From positions 31,262-95,261 of the forward strand of contig CADECX010000007.1 in assembly GCA_902825865.1 (NCBI GenBank): a stretch of 64,000 nucleotides of DNA. Reading direction: 5' to 3'. A program made the translations under genes and the position numbers. This document shows positions 31,863 to 40,275 of the stretch, one piece after another. The notes under the pieces are model-generated. The model was not told the origin of the DNA, ran no database searches, and saw only the letters and a program-made list of their open reading frames with translations. The stretch is from an uncultured Alphaproteobacteria bacterium (lineage in GTDB: Bacteria; Pseudomonadota; Alphaproteobacteria; Micropepsales; Micropepsaceae). Position 1 is the stretch's first letter, and each line of letters starts with the position of its first letter.

Positions 31863-33890
31863 TCAGGCCTCTCCGGGCAAACAATAAGCCACCAGCTCGG
31901 CGCCATAGTTACTGCCCTGGGCGCAGACCAGATACTGTTTGCCCTTGTGCATGTACGTCATGGTGGCGCCGGTCTGCGCCTTGTCCATGAACACCGCGCC
32001 CTTTTGCTCGCCGGTGAGCTTGTCGTATGCGCGCAAACGCCCACCCTTGCGTCCCGTCGCATCGGTGAACAGCCCGGCATCGCCGCAAATCACCAAAGTC
32101 TTTGTCGTCAGGGTTCCCAGAATGCCGGTCTGTCCGGTGCGGGGAATGGTGACGCCCTTGAGCAGGCGATGGTTCTTGATGTGGTCCGGCGTTTCGCCAT
32201 GCACGATCTGCCAGGCCAAAGTGCCCTTGCTGAGATCCAGCGCGGTGATGGTGCCGTAAGGCGGCTTCATGATCGGAATGCTTTCGATCGAGATCATGCC
32301 CGGCACGATGGGATCATTGATGCCGTCGGGGCGGTAGCGGAACATGGGTGCGCCGCCGCCTTTCAAACTGGCCACGCCGCCGAACACGCCACCCTGCGGA
32401 TCGGCGCTGCCGGGCGGCGGCGGACCGCCGGCCTGCACCACCTTGCCTTCCTTGGTCACGGTGGCGCCGATCACGCCCATCTGGTTCTTGGAAAAACAGT
32501 AAAGCATCTTGGTTTCGGGATCGTAGGACGCGCCCGGCCAGTTGATGCCGCCCTGCAGGCCCGGGACGCAGATCGAGCCGAACAGCTTGTCGCTGACCAG
32601 GGGCGGCGGATCCCAAAGCCCGCCCAGCTGATAATGGCTGGCAATCGCTTGCGCCCGCGCCTTGAGCTCCGGCGTCCAATCGATCAGATCGGCGGCGGTG
32701 ATGCCCTGTTTGGTGAAGGGCGGCGGCGCGCTGGGCACCGGCTGGGTCGGAGAATACCATTCGCCCGGCACATTGCCCTTGGGCACTTTCACTTCGGGAA
32801 TAGGCCAGACCGGTTTGCCGTTGGTGCGGTCCAGCACATAGACGTAACCCTGCTTGGTCGGCTGGGCGATGGCTTTGACCGTCTTGCCTTTATAAGGAAT
32901 GTCGCAAATCACCCCGGCACAGGAAACGTCGCGGTCCCAGATGCCGTGATGGATCATCTGGTAATGCCATTTGCGCTGGCCGGTATCGATGTCCAGCGCC
33001 ACCAGGCTTTCGGCAAACAGATGCGGGCCATGGCGGGTGACGCCGATCAGGTCGGTGGGCGGCGACTCGACGCCAACATAGACCAGGTTCAACTCCGCAT
33101 CGGCCGACATGGGACACCACACGCCCATATTGGCGCTGGCTTCGGCCTGGCCCGGCGTGGTCCAGGTCTCGTAACCGAACTCGCCCTTGCGCGGGATGGT
33201 GTGGAAAATCCACTTGCGCGTGCCGGTCTTGATATCAAAGCCGCGCACATAGCCGGTGGACTGATCGGTTGGCGCCGCGCCCACGATCACCGTGTCCTTG
33301 ACCACGAATGGCGGCGCATGCAGCCCGACCACGCCCCGGACGAGATCCATATTCTGGTCATTGTTCAGGCGCAGATCGACTCTGCCCTTGTCGCCGAAAT
33401 TGGGATCGGCAAGGCCGGTCTTGGCGTCCAGCGAGAACATGTTGTAGCCGCGGGTGACATAGAGGATGCGTTCGTTGGTTCCGTCGGTCCAATAACCCAC
33501 GCCAAGACCCGGACCGCCGCGCGAACCGATGCGCTCGCCTTCGTCAAAGGTGTGCATCCACAGGATTTCGCCGGTGCCGGCGTCCAGGCAGACGACATCG
33601 CGGCGGAAACCGGCGGTGACATAGATACGGCCCTTCACCACCAGCGGCGTGGATTGGTAATAGGCATCCAGGCGCGGGCCGAAGGAGTTGGTGCTGAATT
33701 TCCAGGCCAGCTCCAATTTGTCGAAGTTGGAGGCGCTGATCTGGTCCAGCGGCGAATAACGCGCGCTGGATATATCGTTGGCGTAACTCAGCCAGTCGGT
33801 GTCGCGCGGCGCATTCTGGGCATTGGCCGTGGCCGGCCCCAGCAATGCCAGGGCGGATGCGGTTGACAAAAAATCTCTGCGATCGATCAC
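31863..33890 (-). CDS. Exported PQQ-dependent dehydrogenase, paralogue 2
   Basis: This 675-residue protein has the same architecture as the 29793 gene (shared blocks RKWIFHTIPRKGEFGY, RKWHYQMIHHGIWDRD, GEWYSPTQPVPSAPP). The signal MIDRRDFLSTASALALLGPA is Tat-like. The two genes converge, with only six bases between their stops. They are clearly paralogous, although each has its own insertions near residues 480-530. Substrate unknown. Confidence 0.88.
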   Translation of the reverse strand: MIDRRDFLSTASALALLGPATANAQNAPRDTDWLSYANDISSARYSPLDQISASNFDKLELAWKFSTNSFGPRLDAYYQSTPLVVKGRIYVTAGFRRDVVCLDAGTGEILWMHTFDEGERIGSRGGPGLGVGYWTDGTNERILYVTRGYNMFSLDAKTGLADPNFGDKGRVDLRLNNDQNMDLVRGVVGLHAPPFVVKDTVIVGAAPTDQSTGYVRGFDIKTGTRKWIFHTIPRKGEFGYETWTTPGQAEASANMGVWCPMSADAELNLVYVGVESPPTDLIGVTRHGPHLFAESLVALDIDTGQRKWHYQMIHHGIWDRDVSCAGVICDIPYKGKTVKAIAQPTKQGYVYVLDRTNGKPVWPIPEVKVPKGNVPGEWYSPTQPVPSAPPPFTKQGITAADLIDWTPELKARAQAIASHYQLGGLWDPPPLVSDKLFGSICVPGLQGGINWPGASYDPETKMLYCFSKNQMGVIGATVTKEGKVVQAGGPPPPGSADPQGGVFGGVASLKGGGAPMFRYRPDGINDPIVPGMISIESIPIMKPPYGTITALDLSKGTLAWQIVHGETPDHIKNHRLLKGVTIPRTGQTGILGTLTTKTLVICGDAGLFTDATGRKGGRLRAYDKLTGEQKGAVFMDKAQTGATMTYMHKGKQYLVCAQGSNYGAELVAYCLPGEA

Positions 33891-34302
33891 GGATGCGTCC
33901 CCCCGTTTGCCGGTCCGTCATGATTGCGCGGACCGTGCCCCTGGTACGGCTATCATAACGATTCCGCGCCGCTAGGCTATCGTCAGGAACGGGTCATCTG
34001 ATTCCGGGGGGTGGAATGAAACAGTGTTACAAATACTGGGAGACGGGCAAATAGCGGGAAATCGGGTTCGGCATTTTCCGCGCTGCAACAGAAAGGCCCC
34101 GGATAGACCGCCGCGCCCTCCCCCAGCTCCGGACAAGGCCGGTCCAGCGGACGGCGGCAAAAGTCATGACAAAGAAGACGCTGTAGGGCGCCAGCTGGGT
34201 CAGCTCCCTGGGGACCAGTCCCAGGCGCGCCAAGCCATCCAGGAAGCGATGAAGCTGCCCGGCAAGTCCCGCTGCATCACGGACAAGGTCGTGCATTTCC
34301 GA
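33891..34302. other. Interval between PQQ-dehydrogenase and GFA gene
   Basis: About 410 bases with one weak candidate gene (34027-34296, listed separately). I see no repeats, clear promoter or terminator in the rest. Confidence 0.4.
34027..34296 (-). CDS. Possible small membrane protein, 89 residues
   Basis: The frame contains one hydrophobic stretch LAPYSVFFVMTFAAV followed by a basic tail. It starts six bases after the GFA gene stop on the same strand, so it could be the second gene of that unit. The C-terminal half looks like random translation of GC-rich DNA. It may not be real. Confidence 0.3.
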   Translation of the reverse strand: MHDLVRDAAGLAGQLHRFLDGLARLGLVPRELTQLAPYSVFFVMTFAAVRWTGLVRSWGRARRSIRGLSVAARKMPNPISRYLPVSQYL

Positions 34303-34767
34303 TTATCCCGTCACCAGCGCCCAATCGGTGCTGCGCTGTTCCGACAGCATCTGGCCCGAGCCGCCCATTTCGGCGGGGAAGTCCTTGAACTTGGGCAGTC
34401 CGTCGCGGATCGGCAGTACCGTCTGCTCATAATTGACATGCACGCCGGGCTTGAACGTCAGGCCCGGAATGGTGGCGGCATAGACATCCATCAAGCCGAA
34501 GGGCGGATGCCAGGTCATCAGATGGCCGCCGCATTTGGTGCAATATTGCCGCTCACTCATCGGGGTCTTGCGATACATGCCGATGAATTGCGCGCCCGCC
34601 AGCACCTTGACCGCGCCCGGCTTCCACAGGCTGAAGGCCGTGACCGGGGCGGCGGCCCAGGAGCGGCAGGAGGCGCAATGGCAATAGCCCATGGCCTCCG
34701 GCTCGCCGGTCACCGCGATATGGACCGTCCCGCAAAAGCACGATCCTTCATGGATTTTCTGCTGCAT
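34303..34767 (-). CDS. GFA-family (CENP-V/GFA) zinc protein
   Basis: This 154-residue protein shows the family Cys pattern: SCFCG (C10, C12), CHCASC, and QYCTKCGGH. These bind zinc in glutathione-dependent formaldehyde-activating (GFA)-like proteins. The activity of most members is unproven; glutathione binding is inferred. I chose MQQKIH (34767) over an upstream start three codons earlier, as the family usually begins right before SCFCG. Confidence 0.85.
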   Translation of the reverse strand: MQQKIHEGSCFCGTVHIAVTGEPEAMGYCHCASCRSWAAAPVTAFSLWKPGAVKVLAGAQFIGMYRKTPMSERQYCTKCGGHLMTWHPPFGLMDVYAATIPGLTFKPGVHVNYEQTVLPIRDGLPKFKDFPAEMGGSGQMLSEQRSTDWALVTG

Positions 34768-34820
34768 GACTCTCAAAACCTTTCTTCCCGGGCTTTAAAC
34801 CGCTACCTAGGGCCGCTCTT

Positions 34821-34851
34821 TTTAATGGTCGCGCCGCGAGGCCCTCGCTAC
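34821..34851 (+). repeat. Dispersed short repeat, copy B
   Basis: Second copy of the element at 16071-16101: TTTAATGGTCGCGCCG, two variable bases, AGGCCCTCG. It is followed by GCTACGCTCGGGTTC. It lies between the GFA gene and an AraC-type regulator. Confidence 0.7.
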
Positions 34852-34959
34852 GCTCGGGTTCACGATCGCTCCGCTTCTCACGCATGGACATATGGCCCAG
34901 CCAACCACCACAAGAAATGACCGCTCCGCCGGGAGTCTTGTCCGATCGTCCAGGAGGGC

Positions 34960-35940
34960 TTGGCGGTGAGCCGCGACACGCTGTCTGAAATTTTATCGGC
35001 GGTACGGCTCAAGGGCGCGGTGTTCTTCGACGTCGAAGCCTCGGCGCCCTGGGTGGCGGAAGCCCCGCCTTCCCGCCTGATCGCGCCCGTGCTGATGGCG
35101 CATGCCGAGCATGTGATGGAATATCACGTGATCACCAAGGGCTCCTGCTGGGCCCAGGTGGTCGGCCATGATCTTCCGCCGGTGGCGTTGCAAGCCGGCG
35201 ATGTGATCGCCTTTCCGCAAGGCGATCCGCATATTCTCTCCAGCAAGCCCGGCATGCGCGGCGACATGGTGGGAAATCCGAACTTCGAATTCCGCGACGG
35301 CTTGCCGGTCCCCATATCCATGGATTTGAATGGCGGCGGCGAGGAACGCGTCCATTTCATCTGCGGCTTTCTGGGCTGCGATCCCCACCCCTTCAACCCC
35401 CTGATCCAGGCCCTGCCGCCGATCCTGCATCTGCGCGCCGGCAGCGAAAATGCCTGGCTGGACGCCTTCATGAAATTCGCCCTGAGCGAAGCGGGCGACA
35501 AGCGGCTGGGCGGCAGCCAGATCCTCTCCCGCCTGGGCGAGGTGATGTTCTCCGATCTGGTGCGCCGCTATGTCGAGTCGCTGCCGGAGGATAGCCGGGG
35601 CTGGCTGGGCGGCTTGCGAGACCGTCATGTCGGACGCGCGCTCAAGTTGCTGCATACCGAGCCTGCACGCGGCTGGACCTTGGAAGAACTCGCCAAGCAA
35701 AGCGGAATGTCACGCTCCTCTTTCGCCGAGCGCTTCACCGAATTCGTCGGCACCCCGCCCATGCAATATCTCCAGCGCTGGCGCTTGCAGATGGCGGCGT
35801 CGAAATTGCTGGACGGCGCCACCTCCATCGCGGTGGTGGCGGCGCAGACCGGCTATGAATCCGAAGCCGCGTTCAGCCGCGCCTTCAAGCGTGTGCTGGG
35901 CGAGCCGCCGGCGGAATGGCGCGACAAGCGCCGCGCGTAA
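34960..35940 (+). CDS. AraC-family regulator with cupin-like sensor domain
   Basis: This 326-residue regulator has an N-terminal cupin-like beta domain (YHVITKGSCWAQVVG and LQAGDVIAFPQGDPHIL are the typical blocks). The C-terminal AraC double helix-turn-helix is LEELAKQSGMSRSSFAERF and, further on, AAQTGYESEAAFSRAFKRVL. The start is TTG at 34960 with AGGAGGG just upstream; GTG at 34966 is an alternative. The cupin probably binds a small ligand. No adjacent target is evident. Confidence 0.88.
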   Translation: MAVSRDTLSEILSAVRLKGAVFFDVEASAPWVAEAPPSRLIAPVLMAHAEHVMEYHVITKGSCWAQVVGHDLPPVALQAGDVIAFPQGDPHILSSKPGMRGDMVGNPNFEFRDGLPVPISMDLNGGGEERVHFICGFLGCDPHPFNPLIQALPPILHLRAGSENAWLDAFMKFALSEAGDKRLGGSQILSRLGEVMFSDLVRRYVESLPEDSRGWLGGLRDRHVGRALKLLHTEPARGWTLEELAKQSGMSRSSFAERFTEFVGTPPMQYLQRWRLQMAASKLLDGATSIAVVAAQTGYESEAAFSRAFKRVLGEPPAEWRDKRRA

Positions 35941-36007
35941 TCGAATCGTCAAAGTTCCCGGAACGAAATTCTTTTTCGCCTGTTGTGCGAAGAAGAAGGG
36001 GAAGATC

Positions 36008-36361
36008 ATGTCGCGGAGCACGGCATTTACTTTCAACCAGCTGATTGTTCTGGGACTGCTGCAACACCGGGAGTTGTACGGACTCGAAATCGTTAAAGCC
36101 GCCGCCGCGACCACATCCCCCAATCAGGCCAGTGTCGGAACCATCTATCCGCTTCTTAAGGATTTGGTGCGGGATGGCTGGCTGTCCTGCCGAAAGGACC
36201 CCGACACCCATCGCACCTATTACCGGCTGACCGATGTCGGCCGCATGCAACTCTCCCGCATCACCGCCAAGTGGGAAGCGATCCACGACTCGCTCGACGA
36301 GATTCTGGGCTCAGCGGCGATGATGCCGCAGGCCCAGGAACGGCCATCCCGCCTCCAATAG
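36008..36361 (+). CDS. PadR-family transcriptional regulator
   Basis: This 117-residue regulator has the winged helix: FNQLIVLGLLQHRELYGLEI, then VGTIYPLLKDLVRDGWLSC and RTYYRLTDVGRMQL. PadR proteins repress stress or phenolic-acid genes. The ATG at 36008 is preceded by AGGGGAAG. The upstream open frame belongs to the AraC gene in another reading frame. It is followed by the ars genes but has no clear link to them. Confidence 0.85.
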   Translation: MSRSTAFTFNQLIVLGLLQHRELYGLEIVKAAAATTSPNQASVGTIYPLLKDLVRDGWLSCRKDPDTHRTYYRLTDVGRMQLSRITAKWEAIHDSLDEILGSAAMMPQAQERPSRLQ

Positions 36362-36389
36362 ATAGGAGCGCAGGCGCATCGCCTGATCC

Positions 36390-36429
36390 TTGACAGGCGA
36401 TTATCTTTCCATAATACATGAACTATGGA
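36390..36429 (+). promoter_or_regulatory. ars promoter and ArsR operator
   Basis: TTGACA (36390-36395), 16 bases, TAATAC (36412-36417). An inverted repeat TCCATA-N10-TATGGA (36408-36429) covers the -10 box and the arsR start codon at 36425. A transcript starting seven bases after the -10 would begin at or next to the A of ATG, so the arsR mRNA is probably leaderless. ArsR bound here would block RNA polymerase. Confidence 0.65.
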
Positions 36430-36778
36430 TATAACAAACGCCTTGTCGGGATTGGCCGCCCTGGCCCATGAGGGCCGCCTTTGCGTGTTCCGCCTCCTGG
36501 TCAAAGCGGGTCCGGACGGTTTGGCGGCGGGCGAGATCGCCCGGAAGCTCGATACCCAGCCCAACACCATGTCGGCCCAGCTTCTGGTCCTGTCCAATGC
36601 CGGATTGATCGCCGCCCGGCGCGAGGGCCGCTCCATCATCTACGCCGCCGATTTCGAGAAGATGAGCGCGCTGCTGCAATTCCTCACCAAGGATTGCTGC
36701 GGCGGCCGTCCTGAAATTTGCGCCCCCCTCGCCGCCACCGTCAACGCCTGCTGCCCGCCCAAGAAACGCCGCGCATGA
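36425..36778 (+). CDS. arsR: ArsR-family arsenic-responsive repressor
   Basis: This 117-residue winged-helix repressor has GEIARKLDTQPNTMSAQLLV as recognition region. The C-terminus holds five Cys, 91, 92, 99, 109 and 110, the vicinal pattern of the metalloid-binding ArsR of Acidithiobacillus type rather than the R773 type (which has Cys in helix 3). Binding arsenite would release it from the operator at 36408. It overlaps arsC by ATGA. Confidence 0.9.
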   Translation: MDITNALSGLAALAHEGRLCVFRLLVKAGPDGLAAGEIARKLDTQPNTMSAQLLVLSNAGLIAARREGRSIIYAADFEKMSALLQFLTKDCCGGRPEICAPLAATVNACCPPKKRRA

Positions 36779-37263
36779 GTTACAATGTTCTGTTCCTCTG
36801 CACCGGCAATTCGGCGCGTTCCATCCTGGCCGAAGCGATCCTGAACGAGATGGGCGCCGGGCGATTTACGGCCTACTCGGCGGGCTCCTACCCCAAAGGC
36901 GCAGTCAATCCCTGCGCTCTGGATCTGCTGGGGCGGCTGGGCCATGACGTCAGCGTCTTCCGTTCCAAGTCCTGGGACGAATTCGCCGGACCGGATTCCC
37001 CGCCGTTGGATTTCATCATCACCGTCTGCGACAGCGCGGCGGGCGAGGTCTGTCCCATCTGGCCGGGAAAGCCGATGACCGCCCATTGGGGCCTGCCCGA
37101 TCCCGCTGCCGTGGAAGGCACGCCGGCCGAGATTGCGCTGGCCTTTGCCGAAACTTACCGCGCCCTGTCCAACCGCATCGCCGCCTTCGCCAATCTGAAA
37201 ATTGCCGCACTGGACCGGCTGTCGCTGCAACAGCGGATGTCGGATATCGGCAAGCAAGAATGA
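36775..37263 (+). CDS. arsC: Arsenate reductase, low-molecular-weight phosphatase type
   Basis: This 162-residue enzyme has the P-loop CTGNSARS (Cys9) and SKSWDEFA, and a general-acid segment near LPDPAAVEGT. It reduces arsenate to arsenite, in a thioredoxin- or glutaredoxin-linked cycle. It overlaps arsR (ATGA) at the 5' end and the aqpS-like gene (ATGA) at the 3' end, a three-gene operon. Confidence 0.88.
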   Translation: MSYNVLFLCTGNSARSILAEAILNEMGAGRFTAYSAGSYPKGAVNPCALDLLGRLGHDVSVFRSKSWDEFAGPDSPPLDFIITVCDSAAGEVCPIWPGKPMTAHWGLPDPAAVEGTPAEIALAFAETYRALSNRIAAFANLKIAALDRLSLQQRMSDIGKQE

Positions 37264-37913
37264 GCCGTAAACTGGCCGCCGAATTTCTCGGCACCGCCTT
37301 GTTGCTGGTCGCCGTGGTCGGCTCCGGCATCATGGCCGAGCGGCTGGCGGACGGAAATCTGGCGGTGGCGCTGTTGGCCAATGCCCTGGCGACCGGCGCC
37401 GCCTTGGTGGTTCTGATCACCATATTCGGTCCGCTGTCCGGGGCGCATTTCAATCCTTGCGTTTCGCTCTATGCGGCGCTGCGCGGTGAAATGCCATGGC
37501 GCAGCGCGGCGCTTTACATGCCGGTGCAGTTTGCCGCGGCGGTATGCGGCGTGTGGCTTACCCATGCCATGTTCGCTTTGCCCATTCTGGAAACCTCCAC
37601 CCATCTGCGCGACGGCCCGGCGCAATGGTTGGCCGAAGCCGTCGCCACATTCGGCCTGTTGCTCACCATCGCGGGCGCGGCGCGGTTCAAGCCCGAAGGC
37701 ATAGCCGTGCTGGTGGGACTCTATATCACCGGCGCATACTGGTTCACCGCGTCAACCAGCTTTGCCAATCCGGCGGTGACGGTGGCGCGCATGCTGACCG
37801 ACAGTTTCTCAGGGATCGCGCCGCACTCCGCGCCCGGTTTCATCGCCGCGCAACTGATCGCGACCTTGGCGGCGCTGCGCCTTTTGCCCTGGCTGTTCGG
37901 CACCAAAACTTAA
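37260..37913 (+). CDS. aqpS: Aquaglyceroporin-like channel (AqpS type) in ars operon
   Basis: This 217-residue MIP channel has six membrane helices and two half-helices: GAHFNPCVS (NPC instead of the usual NPA) and SFANPAVTVAR (NPA). Its place after arsR and arsC matches the arsR-aqpS-arsC arrangement in rhizobia, in which the channel lets arsenite leave the cell passively. No ArsB or Acr3 pump is encoded here, so this may be the only exit route. The stop overlaps the convergent GlsB-like gene (TTAA). Confidence 0.85.
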   Translation: MSRKLAAEFLGTALLLVAVVGSGIMAERLADGNLAVALLANALATGAALVVLITIFGPLSGAHFNPCVSLYAALRGEMPWRSAALYMPVQFAAAVCGVWLTHAMFALPILETSTHLRDGPAQWLAEAVATFGLLLTIAGAARFKPEGIAVLVGLYITGAYWFTASTSFANPAVTVARMLTDSFSGIAPHSAPGFIAAQLIATLAALRLLPWLFGTKT

Positions 37914-38164
37914 GCTGCCTTGGCGAACATCCGCATGATGGAGATGAAGATCGCGGCGCCGAACACCGCGGTGATCAGCGAGGGCACCAGGTCATTGCCC
38001 ACTTCCAGCCCAAGAACCTCGGCCAGCCAGCCGCCGATAAAGCCGCCCACAATGCCGATGATAATGTCGCCGGTCCGTCCATAGCCGCTGCCTTTGAGCA
38101 CCAGCCCCGCCAACCAGCCCGCAAGGCCGCCGATGCCAATCCAAAGGACCTGCGCTTCGGTCAT
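37910..38164 (-). CDS. GlsB/YeaQ/YmgE family membrane protein
   Basis: This 84-residue protein has three membrane helices with Gly-rich packing: LWIGIGGLAGWLAGLVL, IIIGIVGGFIGGWLAEVL and ITAVFGAAIFISIMRM. The family is linked to stress response or to transglycosylase-associated proteins, without a proven activity. It is unlikely to be part of the ars operon, since it is encoded on the opposite strand. Confidence 0.88.
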   Translation of the reverse strand: MTEAQVLWIGIGGLAGWLAGLVLKGSGYGRTGDIIIGIVGGFIGGWLAEVLGLEVGNDLVPSLITAVFGAAIFISIMRMFAKAA

Positions 38165-38333
38165 TCACCCCTCATGCTCAATATATCCGTTCAGAACAGA
38201 ACGGGTGAGAAACGGCCTGCCCAATAGGTCATGGGAAAGGGGCAGGCAAGCCAGAAGCTGATTCCGGCATGGTTACGATGCTGTCCAACATATGGGGCAG
38301 GAAAATGCGTCGAATGTGGCTTTTCTGCGTAAT

Positions 38334-39017
38334 TTACCGTTTGGCCGCGGCCACTTCCCGGGCAAAGTCGATATCGGCGGAATTTCCGCTCACAAAACGC
38401 CCGCCCACGATATAGGCCGGGGTCTGAAACACCCTTATTCCCCGCGCCAGATTAAAATTCGCGATAATTTCTTCGTTTATGTCCGGCGCTGTCATGTCGC
38501 GGCGCAAGCGGCCCACATTCAGCCCCACCGCGCGCGCCGTCTCGAAAATCCCCGCCTCGTCCAAGGCGCCCTCGCGGCGCATCATGGCCATGTGAAAGGC
38601 GCGATACTTGCCCTGCTTGTTGGCGGCCAGGGCGGCGCGCGCCGCAATGGCGGACGCTTTGGTGAGGATGGGAAATTCCTTCATCACCAGCTTGATGCGC
38701 TTGTCCTGGTCCACCAGCCGCATCAGGCGCGGCTCGACCGCCTTGCAATAGGGACAGGTGTAATCGAAGAACGCGACAATGGTGATGAAGCCTTGGGGAT
38801 TGGCCAGCACCGGCGAAGCAGGATTGTTTTCCAGCGCATCCAGCCGTGCGGTAATGCGTTCGGCGCGGTCCTTGTCCTGTTCGGCCTGTTGCAGGCGCAG
38901 ATAATCCTGAACCGCCTTGGCCGCGCGCGGATCGGCGGGCAATGGCGGCGCGGCGGCGGCGGGCGCGCTCAAAGCCGCGACAAGCAAAGAAGCGATCCAG
39001 ATTTTGCGAAACATCAT
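38334..39017 (-). CDS. DsbA-like periplasmic thiol oxidoreductase
   Basis: This 227-residue exported protein has a signal peptide, a short coiled N-terminal region (residues 30-65), then a thioredoxin fold with TCPYC (88-91) and the cis-Pro region VFQTPAYIVGGRFVSG. It belongs to the DsbA/BdbD-like group. The start at 39017 overlaps the stop of the upstream mannonate dehydratase-like gene (ATGA), so it is translationally coupled to it. Its partner redox protein is not visible here. Confidence 0.85.
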   Translation of the reverse strand: MMFRKIWIASLLVAALSAPAAAAPPLPADPRAAKAVQDYLRLQQAEQDKDRAERITARLDALENNPASPVLANPQGFITIVAFFDYTCPYCKAVEPRLMRLVDQDKRIKLVMKEFPILTKASAIAARAALAANKQGKYRAFHMAMMRREGALDEAGIFETARAVGLNVGRLRRDMTAPDINEEIIANFNLARGIRVFQTPAYIVGGRFVSGNSADIDFAREVAAAKR

Positions 39018-40168
39018 GTCCCCCGCATCAGCAATGCCGCCTGCAGCATGGCCCGTGTATAGGCGGCGTGGAAGGACCAGGCGGCATAGGAATTGAGATT
39101 GGGATCTTCGTCCGCCGCCAGCTTGGTGCCGCGCTCCCCCGCCGGATCGCGCAGCTTCTCCACCACATTGTCGTTCACATTCAACCCGCGCGCATGTTCG
39201 GGATGCACCATGCGGGGATACTTCTGGCGCACCAGCTCGCGCATCACCGCCAGCATGTCGACCATGCCGTTGTCGGGCCACACTTCGGTATAATCCTCGC
39301 GCTCCCGGCGCACCACCACATTGCGGTAATGGACATGCTGGATGCGGTCGCGCTCGCCCAGCCAGCGCGCCACTGCCACCGGGTCCTCGCCGATCTCGCG
39401 GCTGACGCCGCAGTCATAAGTCATGCCGTTGCTGGGAGAATCCACCAGCCCGACCAATCTTTTCCAATCGGCGAAGGTGGTCATGATCTGCTGGCTGCCC
39501 CGGCTGATCGCGGGAGGCGGATCGTTGGGATGCAGCGACAGCCGCACCTTGGCGGCTTCCGCCACCGGCACCACTTCCTTCAGGAAATATTCCAGATTGG
39601 CCCATAGCACATCGACCTTCTGCGCCCCGGTCTCGGGCAAGGGCGGCAGGTCGCGCACCCGGTCATAATGAAAAGACTCCACCACCGCGCCGCCGCGCGT
39701 GGGATCGGGGGCGTGGAAATAGCCTTCCTCCAGCCGGTGGGCGTAGAAATTATATTCGACCACCGGAATGCCGGCGGCGCCCGCCGCCCGGATCGCCGAC
39801 TTTACGACTTCAATCGCCTGCGGCCGCCCGGGGCGCCCCAATATAATGTCGCGCATGGTTTCGCGCGCCGGTCCGACATAGGGCAGCACGATATCGCCCA
39901 CCGTCAGGCCATTCTCTTTCAACAATTGCACCTTGGCCTTGAGCATGTCGGCGCTCCAGGGAAAACCGGAATTGCCCAGGATCACATGGGTGATGCCGAT
40001 CTGGCGGAAGCGCTTGCAGCCGCGCACATTCATTTCCGTATCCACCATCGGCCCCAGGCAGATTTTCGGCGTATCCGGCCCCTCGCCCGGCATGTAGGCC
40101 TGAGCGGGCATCGCGAAGGCAGCGCCCGAGGCCGCCAAAAATGTGCGGCGGCGCAAATAAGTCGTCAC
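39014..40168 (-). CDS. Exported mannonate dehydratase-like sugar-acid enzyme
   Basis: This 384-residue protein has a Tat-type signal (RRRTFLAASGAAFAM, Ala-rich). The rest matches the mannonate dehydratase/xylose isomerase-like TIM barrel: IGITHVILGNSGFPW, VVEYNFYAHRLEEGYF, LSLHPNDPPP (typical UxuA block), TYDCGVSREIGEDP and PEHARGLNVND. The normal enzyme is cytosolic, so export is unusual. It is encoded upstream of and coupled to a DsbA-like gene. Confidence 0.75.
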   Translation of the reverse strand: MTTYLRRRTFLAASGAAFAMPAQAYMPGEGPDTPKICLGPMVDTEMNVRGCKRFRQIGITHVILGNSGFPWSADMLKAKVQLLKENGLTVGDIVLPYVGPARETMRDIILGRPGRPQAIEVVKSAIRAAGAAGIPVVEYNFYAHRLEEGYFHAPDPTRGGAVVESFHYDRVRDLPPLPETGAQKVDVLWANLEYFLKEVVPVAEAAKVRLSLHPNDPPPAISRGSQQIMTTFADWKRLVGLVDSPSNGMTYDCGVSREIGEDPVAVARWLGERDRIQHVHYRNVVVRREREDYTEVWPDNGMVDMLAVMRELVRQKYPRMVHPEHARGLNVNDNVVEKLRDPAGERGTKLAADEDPNLNSYAAWSFHAAYTRAMLQAALLMRGT

Positions 40169-40275
40169 GGACTTGATCTCCCCTGTTCTTCTTGGCTTTC
40201 AGCCTATCACGCCGGTTGATGCTGCGTCATGCCGGACAGTTTGGGGTGCAGCGGACGGTGCGCGGATTGCGTTGA

